Source: Streptomyces verrucosisporus | Lineage (GTDB): Bacteria > Actinomycetota > Actinomycetes > Streptomycetales > Streptomycetaceae | Direction: 5' to 3' | Length of the DNA: 64,000 bases | Assembly: GCF_017114865.1 (NCBI RefSeq) | Contig: NZ_JADEYH010000010.1 | Span: forward strand, 1-64,000 | Shown here: positions 40,955 to 49,136 of the stretch, piece after piece | Layout: every line of letters starts with the position of its first letter | Position numbering within the stretch: position 1 is the stretch's first letter | Notes under the pieces: generated by a model | Seen by the model: the letters and a program-made list of their open reading frames with translations, nothing else | Database searches by the model: none | What the model was told of the DNA's origin: nothing | Translations under genes and position numbers: made by a program

Positions 40955-43900
40955 TCAGTCCTCGGCCGGGGCCGAGACGGACGGCGGGTTCTGCTGCTCG
41001 GCCGCCGCGGTCCTGCGGGCGGCCGTCTTCTTGGCGGCGGTCTTGGAGGCCGCCGTCTTGCTCGCGGCCTTCTTCGCCGTCGTCTTCTTGGCCGCCGACG
41101 CCGAGGTCTTCTTGGCGGCCGTCTTCTTCGCCGTCGTCTTCTTGGCGGCGGTCTTGGAGGCCGCCGTCTTGGCGGTGGTCTTCTTCGCCGTGGACGCGGT
41201 CTTCTTGGCGGCGGCCTTCTTCGCCGTCTTGCGGGCCGTCTTCTTCGCCGGGGCGGCCTCCTCGGCGGGAGCCTCCGCCACCGGCTCCGAGGGGGTCTCC
41301 CCCGGGACCTCGCTCGGCGCCTCGGCGACCGGCTCCTCCACTGAGGGCACGGGCTCGGCGGAGGGGACGGCGGGCTCGGCTGACGGGACGGCGGGCTCGG
41401 TGATCTCGGCCGTCTCCGGAGATCCGGCCGGGGCCGCCGCACGGCGCACCACACGACGGCGGGGACGGGCCGGCGCAGCGGCCTCGGGGGCGGGCTCCGC
41501 CGCCGCCTCGGCCGGCTCCTCCGCGGGCACCCGCGGCACCTCCTCGGCCGCCGGAACCACCGTCACCGCGGCCTCCACCTCGGCAACCGCCTTCGGCGGA
41601 CCCGCCGGAGCCGACACCTTGCGCGCACCACGGCGCCGGGTACGCGGCGCGGCCTCCGCCTCGGCGGCCGGCTCGGACACGGCGGCCTCGGCCGGCTCCT
41701 CCGCCGGCACCCGCGGCACCTCCTCGGCCGCCGGAACCACCGTCACCGCGGCCTCCACCTCGGCAACCGCCTTCGGCGGACCCGCCGGAGCCGACACCTT
41801 GCGTCCTCCTGTGCGCCGCCGCCTGCGACCGCGCCGGGCGGCCTCCTCTGCCTCGGCGGCGCTGCTGTACAGCTCCTCGTCCGGGACGAACGCCGGTTCC
41901 GGCAGCGCCGCCGGTGCGGCGGCCTCCGCAGCCACCTCGGCGGGCGTCTCGGCCGCCGGCTCTTCCACGGAGGGCGCGGGGACCTCGGCCGGCTTCTCTG
42001 CGGCGGGGGCCTCGACGGGGACCTCGGGCTGCTGGGCCGCGGCCTTGCCCTTCTTCCTGCCGCGCTTGCCGCCACCGCCGCCGCCCTGGGTCTGCACCTG
42101 GTCCATGTGGACGACCAGGCCTCGGCCGTTGCAGTGCACACAGGTCTCGGAGAAGGACTCCAGCAGCCCCTGGCCGACCCGCTTGCGCGTCATCTGGACC
42201 AGACCCAGCGAGGTGACCTCGGCCACCTGGTGCTTGGTGCGGTCGCGGCCCAGGCACTCCAGCAGGCGCCGCATCACCAGGTCGCGGTTGGACTCCAGCA
42301 CCATGTCGATGAAGTCGATCACGATGATGCCGCCGAGATCGCGCAGCCTGAGCTGGCGCACGATCTCCTCAGCCGCCTCAAGGTTGTTCCTGGTGACCGT
42401 CTCCTCCAGGTTGCCGCCCTGGCCGGTGAACTTGCCGGTGTTGACGTCGACCACGACCATCGCCTCGGTGCGGTCGATGACCAACGATCCGCCGCTGGGC
42501 AGCCAGACCTTGCGGTCCAGCGCCTTCATCAGCTGCTCGTCGATGCGGTAGGTGGCGAAGACGTCCACCTCGGAGGTCCAGCGCTGGAGCCGGTCGGCGA
42601 GGTCCGGCGCGACGTGCGAGACGTATCCGTGGATCGTCTCCCACGCCTGGTCGCCGCTGATGACGACCTTGGAGAAGTCCTCGTTGAAGATGTCGCGGAC
42701 GACCCGGACGGTCATGTCCGGCTCGCCGTAGAGCAGCGTCGGAGCGCCGCCCTTGCGGGCCTTCTTCTGGATCTCCTCCCACTGCGCCTGGAGCCGCTCG
42801 ACGTCGCGGCGCAGCTCGTCCTCGCTGGCGCCCTCGGCCGCCGTACGGACGATGACGCCCGCGTCCTCGGGGACGATCCGCTTGAGGATCTGCTTGAGCC
42901 GGGCCCGCTCGGTGTCCGGCAGCTTGCGGCTGATGCCGGTCATCGAGCCCTCGGGCACGTAGACCAGGTAGCGGCCTGGGAGGGAGACCTGGCTGGTCAG
43001 CCGGGCGCCCTTGTGGCCGATCGGGTCCTTGGTCACCTGGACCAGGACGGACTGGCCGGACTTGAGCGCGGTCTCGATCCGGCGCGGACCACCGGACAGG
43101 CCCAGCGCCTCGAAGTTCACCTCACCGGCGTACAGGACGGCGTTGCGCCCCTTGCCGATGTCGACGAAGGCGGCCTCCATCGACGGCAGGACGTTCTGGA
43201 CCTTGCCCAGGTAGACGTTGCCGACGTAGCTGGTGGCCTGCTCCTTGTTGACGAAGTGCTCGACGAGGACGCCGTCCTCCAGCACCCCGATCTGGGTGCG
43301 CTCGCCGCTCTGGCGGACGACCATGACGCGCTCGACGGCCTCGCGGCGGGCCAGGAACTCGGCCTCGGTGATGATCGGGACACGGCGGCGGCCCTGCTCA
43401 CGGCCCTCCCGGCGGCGCTGCTTCTTGGCCTCCAGACGGGTGGAGCCCTTGATGGACTGCACGCCGTCGGCACTCTCGGAGGGCTCGTCCTTCTTCTTCC
43501 GCGGCTCGCGCACCTTGACGACCGTGCGCTCCGGGTCGTCCGGGGCCGCCTCGGCGGCCTGGGGCTCGGCCTCGCCGCTGCGGCGGCGGCGCCGGCGACG
43601 GCGGCGCGAGGTGCTGCTGGAGCCCTGGTACTCCTCGGTGCCCTCGTCCCGCTCCTCGTCCTCCCGGCCGCCACCGTCGGCCGCTGCCCCACTCTCCCCG
43701 GTGCTCTCGCGGGTCCCGTCGCCCTCCTCGCTCTCGCCGGCGTCCTCGGAGGTCTCGGCGTCGGAGCCGCGACGGCGGCGGCGTCCGCCGCGGCGACGGC
43801 GGCGCGAGGGACGCTCCTCGCCCTCGCCGGCCTCGCCCCGGCCGTAGGTCTCCTCGTCCTCCTCGCCGCCCTCCTCGGCGGCGGGCCCGGCCCCGGTCTC

Positions 43901-45073
43901 CGCGGCCTCACCGGCCTCGGCGGCGGGCTGCTCGTCCCGCTCCTCCTGCTCGGCGGGCTCGCCGCTCCTGCGGCGGCGGCGACGGCGACGGGCAGCGGCG
44001 CGCTCCTCGCGCTCGGCCTCCGCGGTGCCGCCGGCCTCGGTCCCGTACTCCTCGGAGGCCTCCGGCTCCTCCTCGTCGGACTCGGCGGCGGCGGCCGCGG
44101 TCTCGGGGGTCTGGAAGACCGGCTCGGCGAACACGGGCGCCTGGAACACCGCCACCGGCGCCGTCGGCGGCTTCCTGCGGGAGCGCCGGGAAGGGGCGGG
44201 CTCGGCCTCGGCGGGCTCTGCGGCCTCCTTCGGCGTCCCGGCCTGCACGGGCTTCTCGGCCTCCGCGGCCTCGGCCGCCCGCACCTTCGCGGACTTCCGG
44301 GTCCGCGCGGGCTTCTCCGCCTCGGCGGGGGCCCCGGCCGAGACCTCCGCCGGCACCCGGGCCGGCTCCCCGGCGGCGGGCTTCTCCTGTGCGGTCTCCT
44401 GCTGGGCGGCCTCCTGCCGGTCGGCCTTCTCGGCGGTCCTGCGGGTGCGCCGCCGGGTACGGGCGGGCGCCTGCTGCTCCTCGGCGGCCGGTTCCGCGGC
44501 CTCCGCGACGGGCTCCTGCTGCTCCGCGCCCTGCGCGGCCGCCTGCGGCGGGCCCGCGGGGGCGGAGGCACGGCGGGTGGCACGGCGGCGCGTACGCGCC
44601 GGGGCCGGCTGCTCCTCGGTCGCCGCGGGCTCGGAGGCACCGGCCGGCTCGGGCGTCCCGGCGGCGGGCTCGGATCCTGCGCCGGCCGGCTCGGCGGACA
44701 CCACCGTCTCGGCCGCCTGCGGCGGGCCCGCCGGGGCGGAGGCACGGCGGACGGCGCGGCGCCGGGGCCGCGCGGGCGCGGCCTGCGCCTCGGCTACGGG
44801 TTCGGCGGCGGGCTCGGGCTCGCCGGCCTGCGCCGACGCGTCCCCGGCCGGTACGGCGGTGGCCGCCGTGGTGACGACCTCCGGCTCGGCCGAGGCCGCC
44901 GCGGGCGGCCCCGCCGGGCGGGACACGGCGCGGCGGCGCCGGCGAGGCGGCAGCGTGTCGCCGGGGCCGCCCTGCCCGGCCTCCGCCTCCGTTCCGGTCA
45001 CGGCGGGGGCTGCGGGTGTGGTGTCGGTGTTCTCCGCGGGTGTGGACTCCGCGGATTCCATGGGCTCGCGCAT
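40955..45073 (-). CDS. rne: Ribonuclease E/G
   Basis: Endoribonuclease for mRNA turnover and rRNA processing. The 1372-residue protein has a catalytic core with an S1 domain (YVGNVYLGKVQNVLPSMEAA, about residue 617), catalytic aspartates in VVDVNTGKFTG (about 873) and VIDFIDM (about 920), and the zinc-link CVHCNGRG (about 981). The core is flanked by unusual arms. The N-terminal 580 residues are acidic, with repeated basic RRRRR clusters and an R-R-A/K-x-SAPAGPP-type motif. The C-terminal 350 residues hold two near-identical repeats and an AKKTA-type lysine/alanine tail. In streptomycetes the arms are known to bind PNPase. The start ATG 45073 (MREPMESAESTPAENTD) precedes the first basic cluster; an internal ATG four codons later is possible. 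Confidence 0.93.
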   Translation of the reverse strand: MREPMESAESTPAENTDTTPAAPAVTGTEAEAGQGGPGDTLPPRRRRRAVSRPAGPPAAASAEPEVVTTAATAVPAGDASAQAGEPEPAAEPVAEAQAAPARPRRRAVRRASAPAGPPQAAETVVSAEPAGAGSEPAAGTPEPAGASEPAATEEQPAPARTRRRATRRASAPAGPPQAAAQGAEQQEPVAEAAEPAAEEQQAPARTRRRTRRTAEKADRQEAAQQETAQEKPAAGEPARVPAEVSAGAPAEAEKPARTRKSAKVRAAEAAEAEKPVQAGTPKEAAEPAEAEPAPSRRSRRKPPTAPVAVFQAPVFAEPVFQTPETAAAAAESDEEEPEASEEYGTEAGGTAEAEREERAAARRRRRRRRSGEPAEQEERDEQPAAEAGEAAETGAGPAAEEGGEEDEETYGRGEAGEGEERPSRRRRRGGRRRRRGSDAETSEDAGESEEGDGTRESTGESGAAADGGGREDEERDEGTEEYQGSSSTSRRRRRRRRRSGEAEPQAAEAAPDDPERTVVKVREPRKKKDEPSESADGVQSIKGSTRLEAKKQRRREGREQGRRRVPIITEAEFLARREAVERVMVVRQSGERTQIGVLEDGVLVEHFVNKEQATSYVGNVYLGKVQNVLPSMEAAFVDIGKGRNAVLYAGEVNFEALGLSGGPRRIETALKSGQSVLVQVTKDPIGHKGARLTSQVSLPGRYLVYVPEGSMTGISRKLPDTERARLKQILKRIVPEDAGVIVRTAAEGASEDELRRDVERLQAQWEEIQKKARKGGAPTLLYGEPDMTVRVVRDIFNEDFSKVVISGDQAWETIHGYVSHVAPDLADRLQRWTSEVDVFATYRIDEQLMKALDRKVWLPSGGSLVIDRTEAMVVVDVNTGKFTGQGGNLEETVTRNNLEAAEEIVRQLRLRDLGGIIVIDFIDMVLESNRDLVMRRLLECLGRDRTKHQVAEVTSLGLVQMTRKRVGQGLLESFSETCVHCNGRGLVVHMDQVQTQGGGGGGKRGRKKGKAAAQQPEVPVEAPAAEKPAEVPAPSVEEPAAETPAEVAAEAAAPAALPEPAFVPDEELYSSAAEAEEAARRGRRRRRTGGRKVSAPAGPPKAVAEVEAAVTVVPAAEEVPRVPAEEPAEAAVSEPAAEAEAAPRTRRRGARKVSAPAGPPKAVAEVEAAVTVVPAAEEVPRVPAEEPAEAAAEPAPEAAAPARPRRRVVRRAAAPAGSPETAEITEPAVPSAEPAVPSAEPVPSVEEPVAEAPSEVPGETPSEPVAEAPAEEAAPAKKTARKTAKKAAAKKTASTAKKTTAKTAASKTAAKKTTAKKTAAKKTSASAAKKTTAKKAASKTAASKTAAKKTAARRTAAAEQQNPPSVSAPAED
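41508..41803. repeat. 116-bp direct repeat inside the rne C-terminal arm
   Basis: Positions 41508-41623 and 41688-41803 are identical except one base, with a period of exactly 180 bp. Each copy encodes the same stretch (RKVSAPAGPPKAVAEVEAAV and onward). The near absence of synonymous differences shows recent duplication or conversion, and in-frame gain or loss of 60 residues is possible. Confidence 0.9.
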
Positions 45074-45313
45074 GCGGGCGGTTCTCCCGTTCACGCTCCC
45101 GGGCGCCGTGCCTCGATCCGGCCGGGCTCCGCGTGATGTGCGCGGGCCGCTGTCCGGGGCGCGGGCGCCGCACGGGAGCTGTCGTCTCGCTCGCCGGTTC
45201 CGTGCCGTCGGGCCCGGACACGGCGAAAGTCTGCTGGTGGATGCGCCTGCCTGACGGCCGGACCCGGGTGGCTCCCTGGTGCCTCGCACATCGGCGGCGC
45301 GGCGGCGTCGGCC

Positions 45314-46060
45314 TTACGCGGTGCCGTCCGGCACCGTCGCGGCGGGGGTTGCGTCGCGGTCGGGCGCAAGCGGATCGGTCACCGTGCCGGTCTCCTCATC
45401 GAGCGGCCCCTGCGCCAGCCTGGTCACCGCTGCGGGGACCGGCGGCGCCAGGTCGGCCGTAGCTCGGAGGCCGGACAGGACGTCGTCGGGTCGTACGGCA
45501 GGTGTCAGATGCCGTACCACCAGGCGCAGTATCGCACAGGGACCCTCACCGGGCCTATCGGACCCGGCCGGTGCGGCCTCCAGCGAGGCCACGGCGGCAC
45601 GTGCGTCGAAGGTACGCACGCCCTTCTTGGTCTGCCTGCTGACCTCGACCGAGTCCGCCACGAGGAAGACCTCCGCCGCCTTGCGGGCCTCCTCCGGCTC
45701 CACTCCGTCGAGCCGCAGCTCCCAGCGGGAGGCCGTCAGACGGTCGGCGAAGCCGCTGGTGTGCGCCTCCACCGCGTCGACGACGTCGAGTCCGTCGGGC
45801 AGCGAATCGTCCAGCAGCCGCCGCAGCACCTCCGGGTCGCGCCGCTCGGTGAGGGCGATCTCCAGGTACTCGGCCTCGCTGCCCGTGCCGGTCGGCGCCG
45901 CGTTCGCGTACGAGACCTTCGGGTGCGGGGTGAAGCCCGCGGAGTACGCCATGGGCACCTCGGCCCGGCGCAGCGCCCGCTCGAAAGCGCGCTGGAAGTC
46001 GCGGTGGCTGGTGAACCGGAGGCGGCCGCGTTTGGTGTAACGCAGGCGGATGCGCTGCAC
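45314..46060 (-). CDS. TIGR03936-type radical-SAM-associated protein (DUF2344)
   Basis: A 248-residue protein beginning VQRIRLRYTKRGRLRFTSHR, the signature of the DUF2344 family, with FERALRRAEVPMAYSAGFTP next. In many bacteria this domain is fused to the C-terminus of a B12-binding radical SAM protein (TIGR03960); here the two are separate genes and the SAM protein is at 57,008. GTG 46060 is the first good start, although homologues may begin some 14 residues earlier. It lies between rne and the GNAT gene, same direction. The reaction is unknown to me. Confidence 0.85.
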   Translation of the reverse strand: MQRIRLRYTKRGRLRFTSHRDFQRAFERALRRAEVPMAYSAGFTPHPKVSYANAAPTGTGSEAEYLEIALTERRDPEVLRRLLDDSLPDGLDVVDAVEAHTSGFADRLTASRWELRLDGVEPEEARKAAEVFLVADSVEVSRQTKKGVRTFDARAAVASLEAAPAGSDRPGEGPCAILRLVVRHLTPAVRPDDVLSGLRATADLAPPVPAAVTRLAQGPLDEETGTVTDPLAPDRDATPAATVPDGTA

Positions 46061-46212
46061 CGCGGGTGCGGGCGGCGGGCCTTCGGGCTGTCGCTTGCCC
46101 AGGATCCTTCTCCTTGCTGCGGGGTGGCGCGACGAGCGCCCCTCGGTCGAACACTGGCGGCCGGGCCGTCCCCGCCGGTGCGGGGCCGGTAGGCCCGTAC
46201 CTACCCACCAGC

Positions 46213-46809
46213 CTACTCGCCGGCGGCTCCGCCCTCTCCCGGACCGGCCCCGCGCACCTGCGGTGCGGCCGGTCCCGTGGCGACCCAGTACCGCAGTTTC
46301 TTCCCCCGCCGGTCCTCGAAGACACCCCCGCACTTCTCGATGACACGGCGGGAGGCGGTGTTGGTGTCGTCGCAGGTGACCAGCACCGGGTCGATGCCGA
46401 GGGAGCGGACGACGGGCAGGGCGGCGCGCAGCATCGCGGTGGCGTGGCCGCGGCGGCGGGCGGAGGCTCGGACGTCGTAGCCGATGTGGCCGCCGTAGTC
46501 GAGCAGGAAGCCGTTGAGTCTGTGCCGGATGGCGATACGGCCGAGGTAGGTGTCGCCTTCCACCCACCACAGGGTGGTGCACGGGACGTGGCCCTCGGGG
46601 CGCGGGCCGTCCTCGTCGGCGTCGGCGCGGACGGCGGCGGCGTACTCGGCGAAGACCTCCGGGTCCTCCCAGCGCCCGCCGTAGCGGCGGATGTCGCGGC
46701 CGACCATCGAGTTGTCCTGCGGCCCGCCGCGGCCCTCGGCCTCGAACTCCTTCATGGCCTCCACGAAGGAGGCGTGGACGCGCGGGTCGGGGAGGATCAG
46801 CTCGGGCAT
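46213..46809 (-). CDS. GNAT-family N-acetyltransferase
   Basis: A 198-residue acetyltransferase starting MPELILPDPRVHASFVEAMK, with the acetyl-CoA binding region IGYDVRASARRRGHATAMLR and the downstream TCDDTNTASRRVIEKCGGVF, as in RimJ/RimL-like proteins. Its start codon at 46809 and the bases upstream lie inside the 59-bp direct repeat that bounds the island, so its native upstream region has been replaced by island DNA. No clear ribosome-binding site is visible. The substrate is unknown. Confidence 0.85.
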   Translation of the reverse strand: MPELILPDPRVHASFVEAMKEFEAEGRGGPQDNSMVGRDIRRYGGRWEDPEVFAEYAAAVRADADEDGPRPEGHVPCTTLWWVEGDTYLGRIAIRHRLNGFLLDYGGHIGYDVRASARRRGHATAMLRAALPVVRSLGIDPVLVTCDDTNTASRRVIEKCGGVFEDRRGKKLRYWVATGPAAPQVRGAGPGEGGAAGE

Positions 46810-46863
46810 GCGGCCAGTGTGTCAGCGCGCCCCGCCCCCGGCCAGCGGATACCCCTGGCCGGG
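46805..46863. repeat. 59-bp direct repeat, left copy (island boundary)
   Basis: Identical over 59 bp to 56915-56973. It covers the start codon and second-codon bases of the GNAT gene and runs through the left arm, loop and first part of the right arm of a terminator hairpin. To its right the sequence diverges at once into island DNA. It has the character of an attachment-site half or the product of an unequal recombination. Confidence 0.9.
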
Positions 46864-46894
46864 CCTTCCCGCCGTTGCGGCCCGTCATCCGCTG

Positions 46895-48067
46895 TCAGAG
46901 GCGGATGCCGGCCCTCTTCGCCAGAGTGTTGATCCTCGGGTTGCTCCGCCGGTGCAGGGATACGAGCACCCTGCTCAGTTCCTGACTGGTGGGGTGGACC
47001 TTCGCCATCTGCGGCACGACGCTCCAGGCCGCCATGAGGGAGTCCACCGCCCCGTCCCGGTCCTTCAGGGCCAGTTTCGCCCTGGCGATGTTCATGTGGA
47101 GCGGGCCGATGCGGGTCGCGGGCAGCGAGTACCCGTTGCGGAGGTACCTCTCTGCGTCCTCCAGCGCCTCGGCGTTCCTCTTCAGGTCCACCCGGGTCGC
47201 CACCACATGGGTGACCGTGTTCTCCGGACCGAAGTGCACGCCCTGCACGTCGACATCGGTGCCGACGGCCTCCGCGGCCTTTAGTGCGGCCTTGATGTGC
47301 CGCTCGGCGGTCCGGTCGTCCCGCAGCCGGCCCGCCAGCGTCATCCCCCTGAGGTGCAGCAACCCCAGAGCCAGGTGGCGCGGCCTGCCCCGCATGGTGG
47401 ATTCGGCGAGCACGACAGCCTGGTCCACCAGGGCCAGCCCTCCGGCGAAGTCGCCGCCGTTGAGGAAGGTTCCGGCCTCGTCACGGGCCGCCACGGCGCG
47501 GGTCAGGGCGTTCGCCCGCTCCGCGGCCTGCCCCTGCCTGGTGACCGCCAGCTCCGCGAGTGTCATCCAGCGGTGCCGGGCCGCCAGCCAGTAGACCGCG
47601 CTGTACACGTCGGCGACCTTCGCCCAGTCCTCGGGCAGTCCTGTGCCGTGGGCGTGGTCCTGCACTCGCCGCAGCAGGCCGGGCAGGGCCCGGGTCACGG
47701 CGGAGAGGTCGGCGTCACCGCGCAGACGGAACAGCTCGGCGAGATCCCGCTCGATCCGGTCACCCTGGACCGGCTCACCGGTCGGGAGGTCGAAGCGCCG
47801 CATGACGCTCCGCAGCTCTTTCAGCCGGTCCTCGTCGCCGGCCCGTACCGGAGCCTGCCCCAGCAGCTCGTCCAGCGTGATCCCGAAGGCGTTCGCGAGC
47901 GCCGCTCCCATGCTCTGGGTGAGCGGCCGGTCGCCTCGCTCGATCTTCCCGAGCATCGACTTCGACATACCGGCCCTGGCGGCGAGCTGGTCTTGCAGCC
48001 AACCCCGCCGCAGACGCAGAACCTTGACGTTCGCGCCGGGCCCGGGCGTGGTGATCTCCGCACTCAT
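46895..48067 (-). CDS. XRE-family regulator with TPR-like C-terminal domain
   Basis: A 390-residue protein with an N-terminal helix-turn-helix (VLRLRRGWLQDQLAARAGMS, then KSMLGKIERGDRPLTQSMGA) and about 300 residues of helical repeats typical of sensor domains in streptomycete regulators (FAGGLALVDQAVVLAEST, AERHIKAALKAAEAVG, NIARAKLALKDRDGAVDSLM). It diverges from two small genes across a 161-bp region that holds a twin GTGCAC repeat, probably its operator. The likely role is control of itself and the adjacent graspetide operon (inference from position). It ends against the left repeat. Confidence 0.88.
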   Translation of the reverse strand: MSAEITTPGPGANVKVLRLRRGWLQDQLAARAGMSKSMLGKIERGDRPLTQSMGAALANAFGITLDELLGQAPVRAGDEDRLKELRSVMRRFDLPTGEPVQGDRIERDLAELFRLRGDADLSAVTRALPGLLRRVQDHAHGTGLPEDWAKVADVYSAVYWLAARHRWMTLAELAVTRQGQAAERANALTRAVAARDEAGTFLNGGDFAGGLALVDQAVVLAESTMRGRPRHLALGLLHLRGMTLAGRLRDDRTAERHIKAALKAAEAVGTDVDVQGVHFGPENTVTHVVATRVDLKRNAEALEDAERYLRNGYSLPATRIGPLHMNIARAKLALKDRDGAVDSLMAAWSVVPQMAKVHPTSQELSRVLVSLHRRSNPRINTLAKRAGIRL

Positions 48068-48134
48068 GCGCCATGTCTTCCTGGTCGGTTGTTCCGGTCT
48101 CCATGCTCTCAGGGGCTTCTACCCGTGCCTTGGG

Positions 48135-48153
48135 TTGTGCACTTCTTGTGCAC
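48135..48153. promoter_or_regulatory. Twin TTGTGCAC element, candidate operator
   Basis: TTGTGCAC at 48135-48142 and again at 48146-48153, one helical turn apart (11 bp). Each copy contains the palindrome GTGCAC. It lies between the divergent XRE regulator and the small genes. A TTGACT hexamer follows at 48175-48180 and could be a -35 element for the rightward genes. Function is inferred. Confidence 0.5.
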
Positions 48154-48228
48154 CTTCACAACACGCATCTGTCGTTGACTGATTACGGAAAGCGACAACA
48201 GGCGACGAACGGCAAGCTGGGGGCCTAC

Positions 48229-48399
48229 ATGATGACGATCTCGGTATACCGGGTGTCCGCTGACGGCAGGCGACGGACGGTCAAGCGTACGCACACGGTA
48301 AAGCCGGTCGACCAACCTCCGAAGACGGACCGCTGGCCCCCGTGCCAGTGCCTCCGGTGCCGAAGGGGAAGCCTGTGCCCCGTCCCGCCCACCGCGTAG
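48229..48399 (+). CDS. Small basic protein with CxC/CRR tail
   Basis: A 56-residue protein starting at ATG 48229 (a second ATG follows at 48232). The N-terminal MMTISVYRVSADGRRRTVKR looks like a beta-strand pair and the C-terminus has WPPCQCLRCRRGSLCP, a cysteine cluster able to bind one metal. I recall similar 50-60-residue proteins ending in PPCxCxRC beside XRE regulators in streptomycetes. It overlaps the next start (TAG/GTG). Function unknown. Confidence 0.6.
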   Translation: MMTISVYRVSADGRRRTVKRTHTVKPVDQPPKTDRWPPCQCLRCRRGSLCPVPPTA

Positions 48400-48656
48400 T
48401 GAGTGCCTTCAGCCCTCTGCCGGGAGCGGCGCCGCACCCTCCGAGCGGCCGTCCGTGCCCAGCGCAGGCGGACGAAAGGCGCGTATGGACTACAGGCATG
48501 TGCTGGTTGTACTGCCGGCGCTCGCACATTCCCGTGATCTGGCTCGGGCCTGTGACCTCTTCTGGGATACAGGCGCCGTTCTACGGATGCCGTGAGTGCA
48601 TCGCCGAACTGGACCACATGGTCTGGGCCTATGTGGAAGCGAAGGACCGCCTCTGA
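48399..48656 (+). CDS. Small cysteine-pair protein
   Basis: An 85-residue frame starting at GTG 48399, overlapping the stop of the previous gene. The second half carries MCWLYCRRSHIPVIWLGP and FYGCRECIAELDHMVWAYVE, two Cys pairs fit for a zinc ribbon, ending EAKDRL. The first 33 residues are Pro/Ala-rich and may be untranslated; ATG 48498 would give the compact 52-residue zinc-ribbon alone. It is the last gene before the graspetide precursor, 168 bp downstream. Function unknown. Confidence 0.6.
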   Translation: MSAFSPLPGAAPHPPSGRPCPAQADERRVWTTGMCWLYCRRSHIPVIWLGPVTSSGIQAPFYGCRECIAELDHMVWAYVEAKDRL

Positions 48657-48719
48657 TCTCCCGCCTCCCTGGCACGTAGGCCGCCACCAACCCCACGGCA
48701 AAGGCTGATTGCCACAGAG

Positions 48720-48736
48720 GCGGGGTTCCACCCCGC
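48720..48736 (+). terminator. Small hairpin between the Cys-pair gene and the graspetide operon
   Basis: 7-bp arms (48720-48726 and 48730-48736) around TCC, 64 bases after the small gene's stop and about 90 bases before the precursor start. It could terminate the upstream transcript. Confidence 0.4.
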
Positions 48737-48824
48737 TCCGGGCGCGCCCGGTTGATGTACAGGTCGAGCGCGACCCGGGCGGGTTCGCCCGAACATCACT
48801 GCGAAACCCACTATGGAGGACAAC

Positions 48825-49136
48825 GTGTTCAATCACTCGGATCGGCTCCCGACCGGTTCGCCGGTACCCCAGGGGCATGCAACCGCCGTTCCGTGGGGCG
48901 TTCGGAGGATGGCCCCGTACCCGGCCTTGGCGCCCGGCTACGCGCGAGCCGAGATCGACCCCACGACGCAGACCGCCCGCTACTTCGACCACAGCGGGCA
49001 GGTCATGGAGATGCCCGGACATGGCACCAGCACCGGCACGAACCCGGCCACGAACACCGGCAACCCGTCGGACGGCTCCGGGCCCGGTGGCTCCGGTGGC
49101 GGTGACCAGGACACCGGGAACGACAGCGACCAGTGA
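48825..49136 (+). CDS. tgmA: Graspetide (ATP-grasp RiPP) precursor peptide, TgmA-like
   Basis: A 103-residue precursor. I start at GTG 48825 (MFNHSDRLPTGSPVP) because GGAGGA lies 5 bases before it; ATG 48813 is four codons earlier but lacks such a site. The leader has AVPWGVRRMAPYP, the kind of Pro-[FW]-Gly-x-Arg segment that graspetide ligases recognise, and AEIDPTTQTARYFDHSGQV. The presumed core after MEMPGHG is rich in Thr (GTSTGTNPATNTGN) and then in Asp/Gly (PSDGSG, GGGDQDTGNDSDQ), offering Thr hydroxyls and Asp carboxylates for ester links and an Asp-Gly suited to aspartimide. It overlaps the ligase gene by four bases. Family call from architecture; core boundaries are inferred. Confidence 0.85.
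   Translation: MFNHSDRLPTGSPVPQGHATAVPWGVRRMAPYPALAPGYARAEIDPTTQTARYFDHSGQVMEMPGHGTSTGTNPATNTGNPSDGSGPGGSGGGDQDTGNDSDQ

Noticed and set aside
41000..41280. Stand-alone histone-H1-like or HU-tail gene encoding AKKTA repeats
   Set aside because: The repeats are in frame with and continuous from the RNase E/G coding sequence; there is no separate start.
42107..45136. 1,000-codon plus-strand frame opposite rne
   Set aside because: Gly/Leu/Arg low-complexity shadow of the acidic RNase E/G arm; the minus-strand frame has clear catalytic motifs.
48700..48750. tRNA-like T arm (GCGGGGTTCCACCCCGC)
   Set aside because: No D arm, anticodon arm or acceptor pairing can be found around it; it is a simple 7-bp hairpin.
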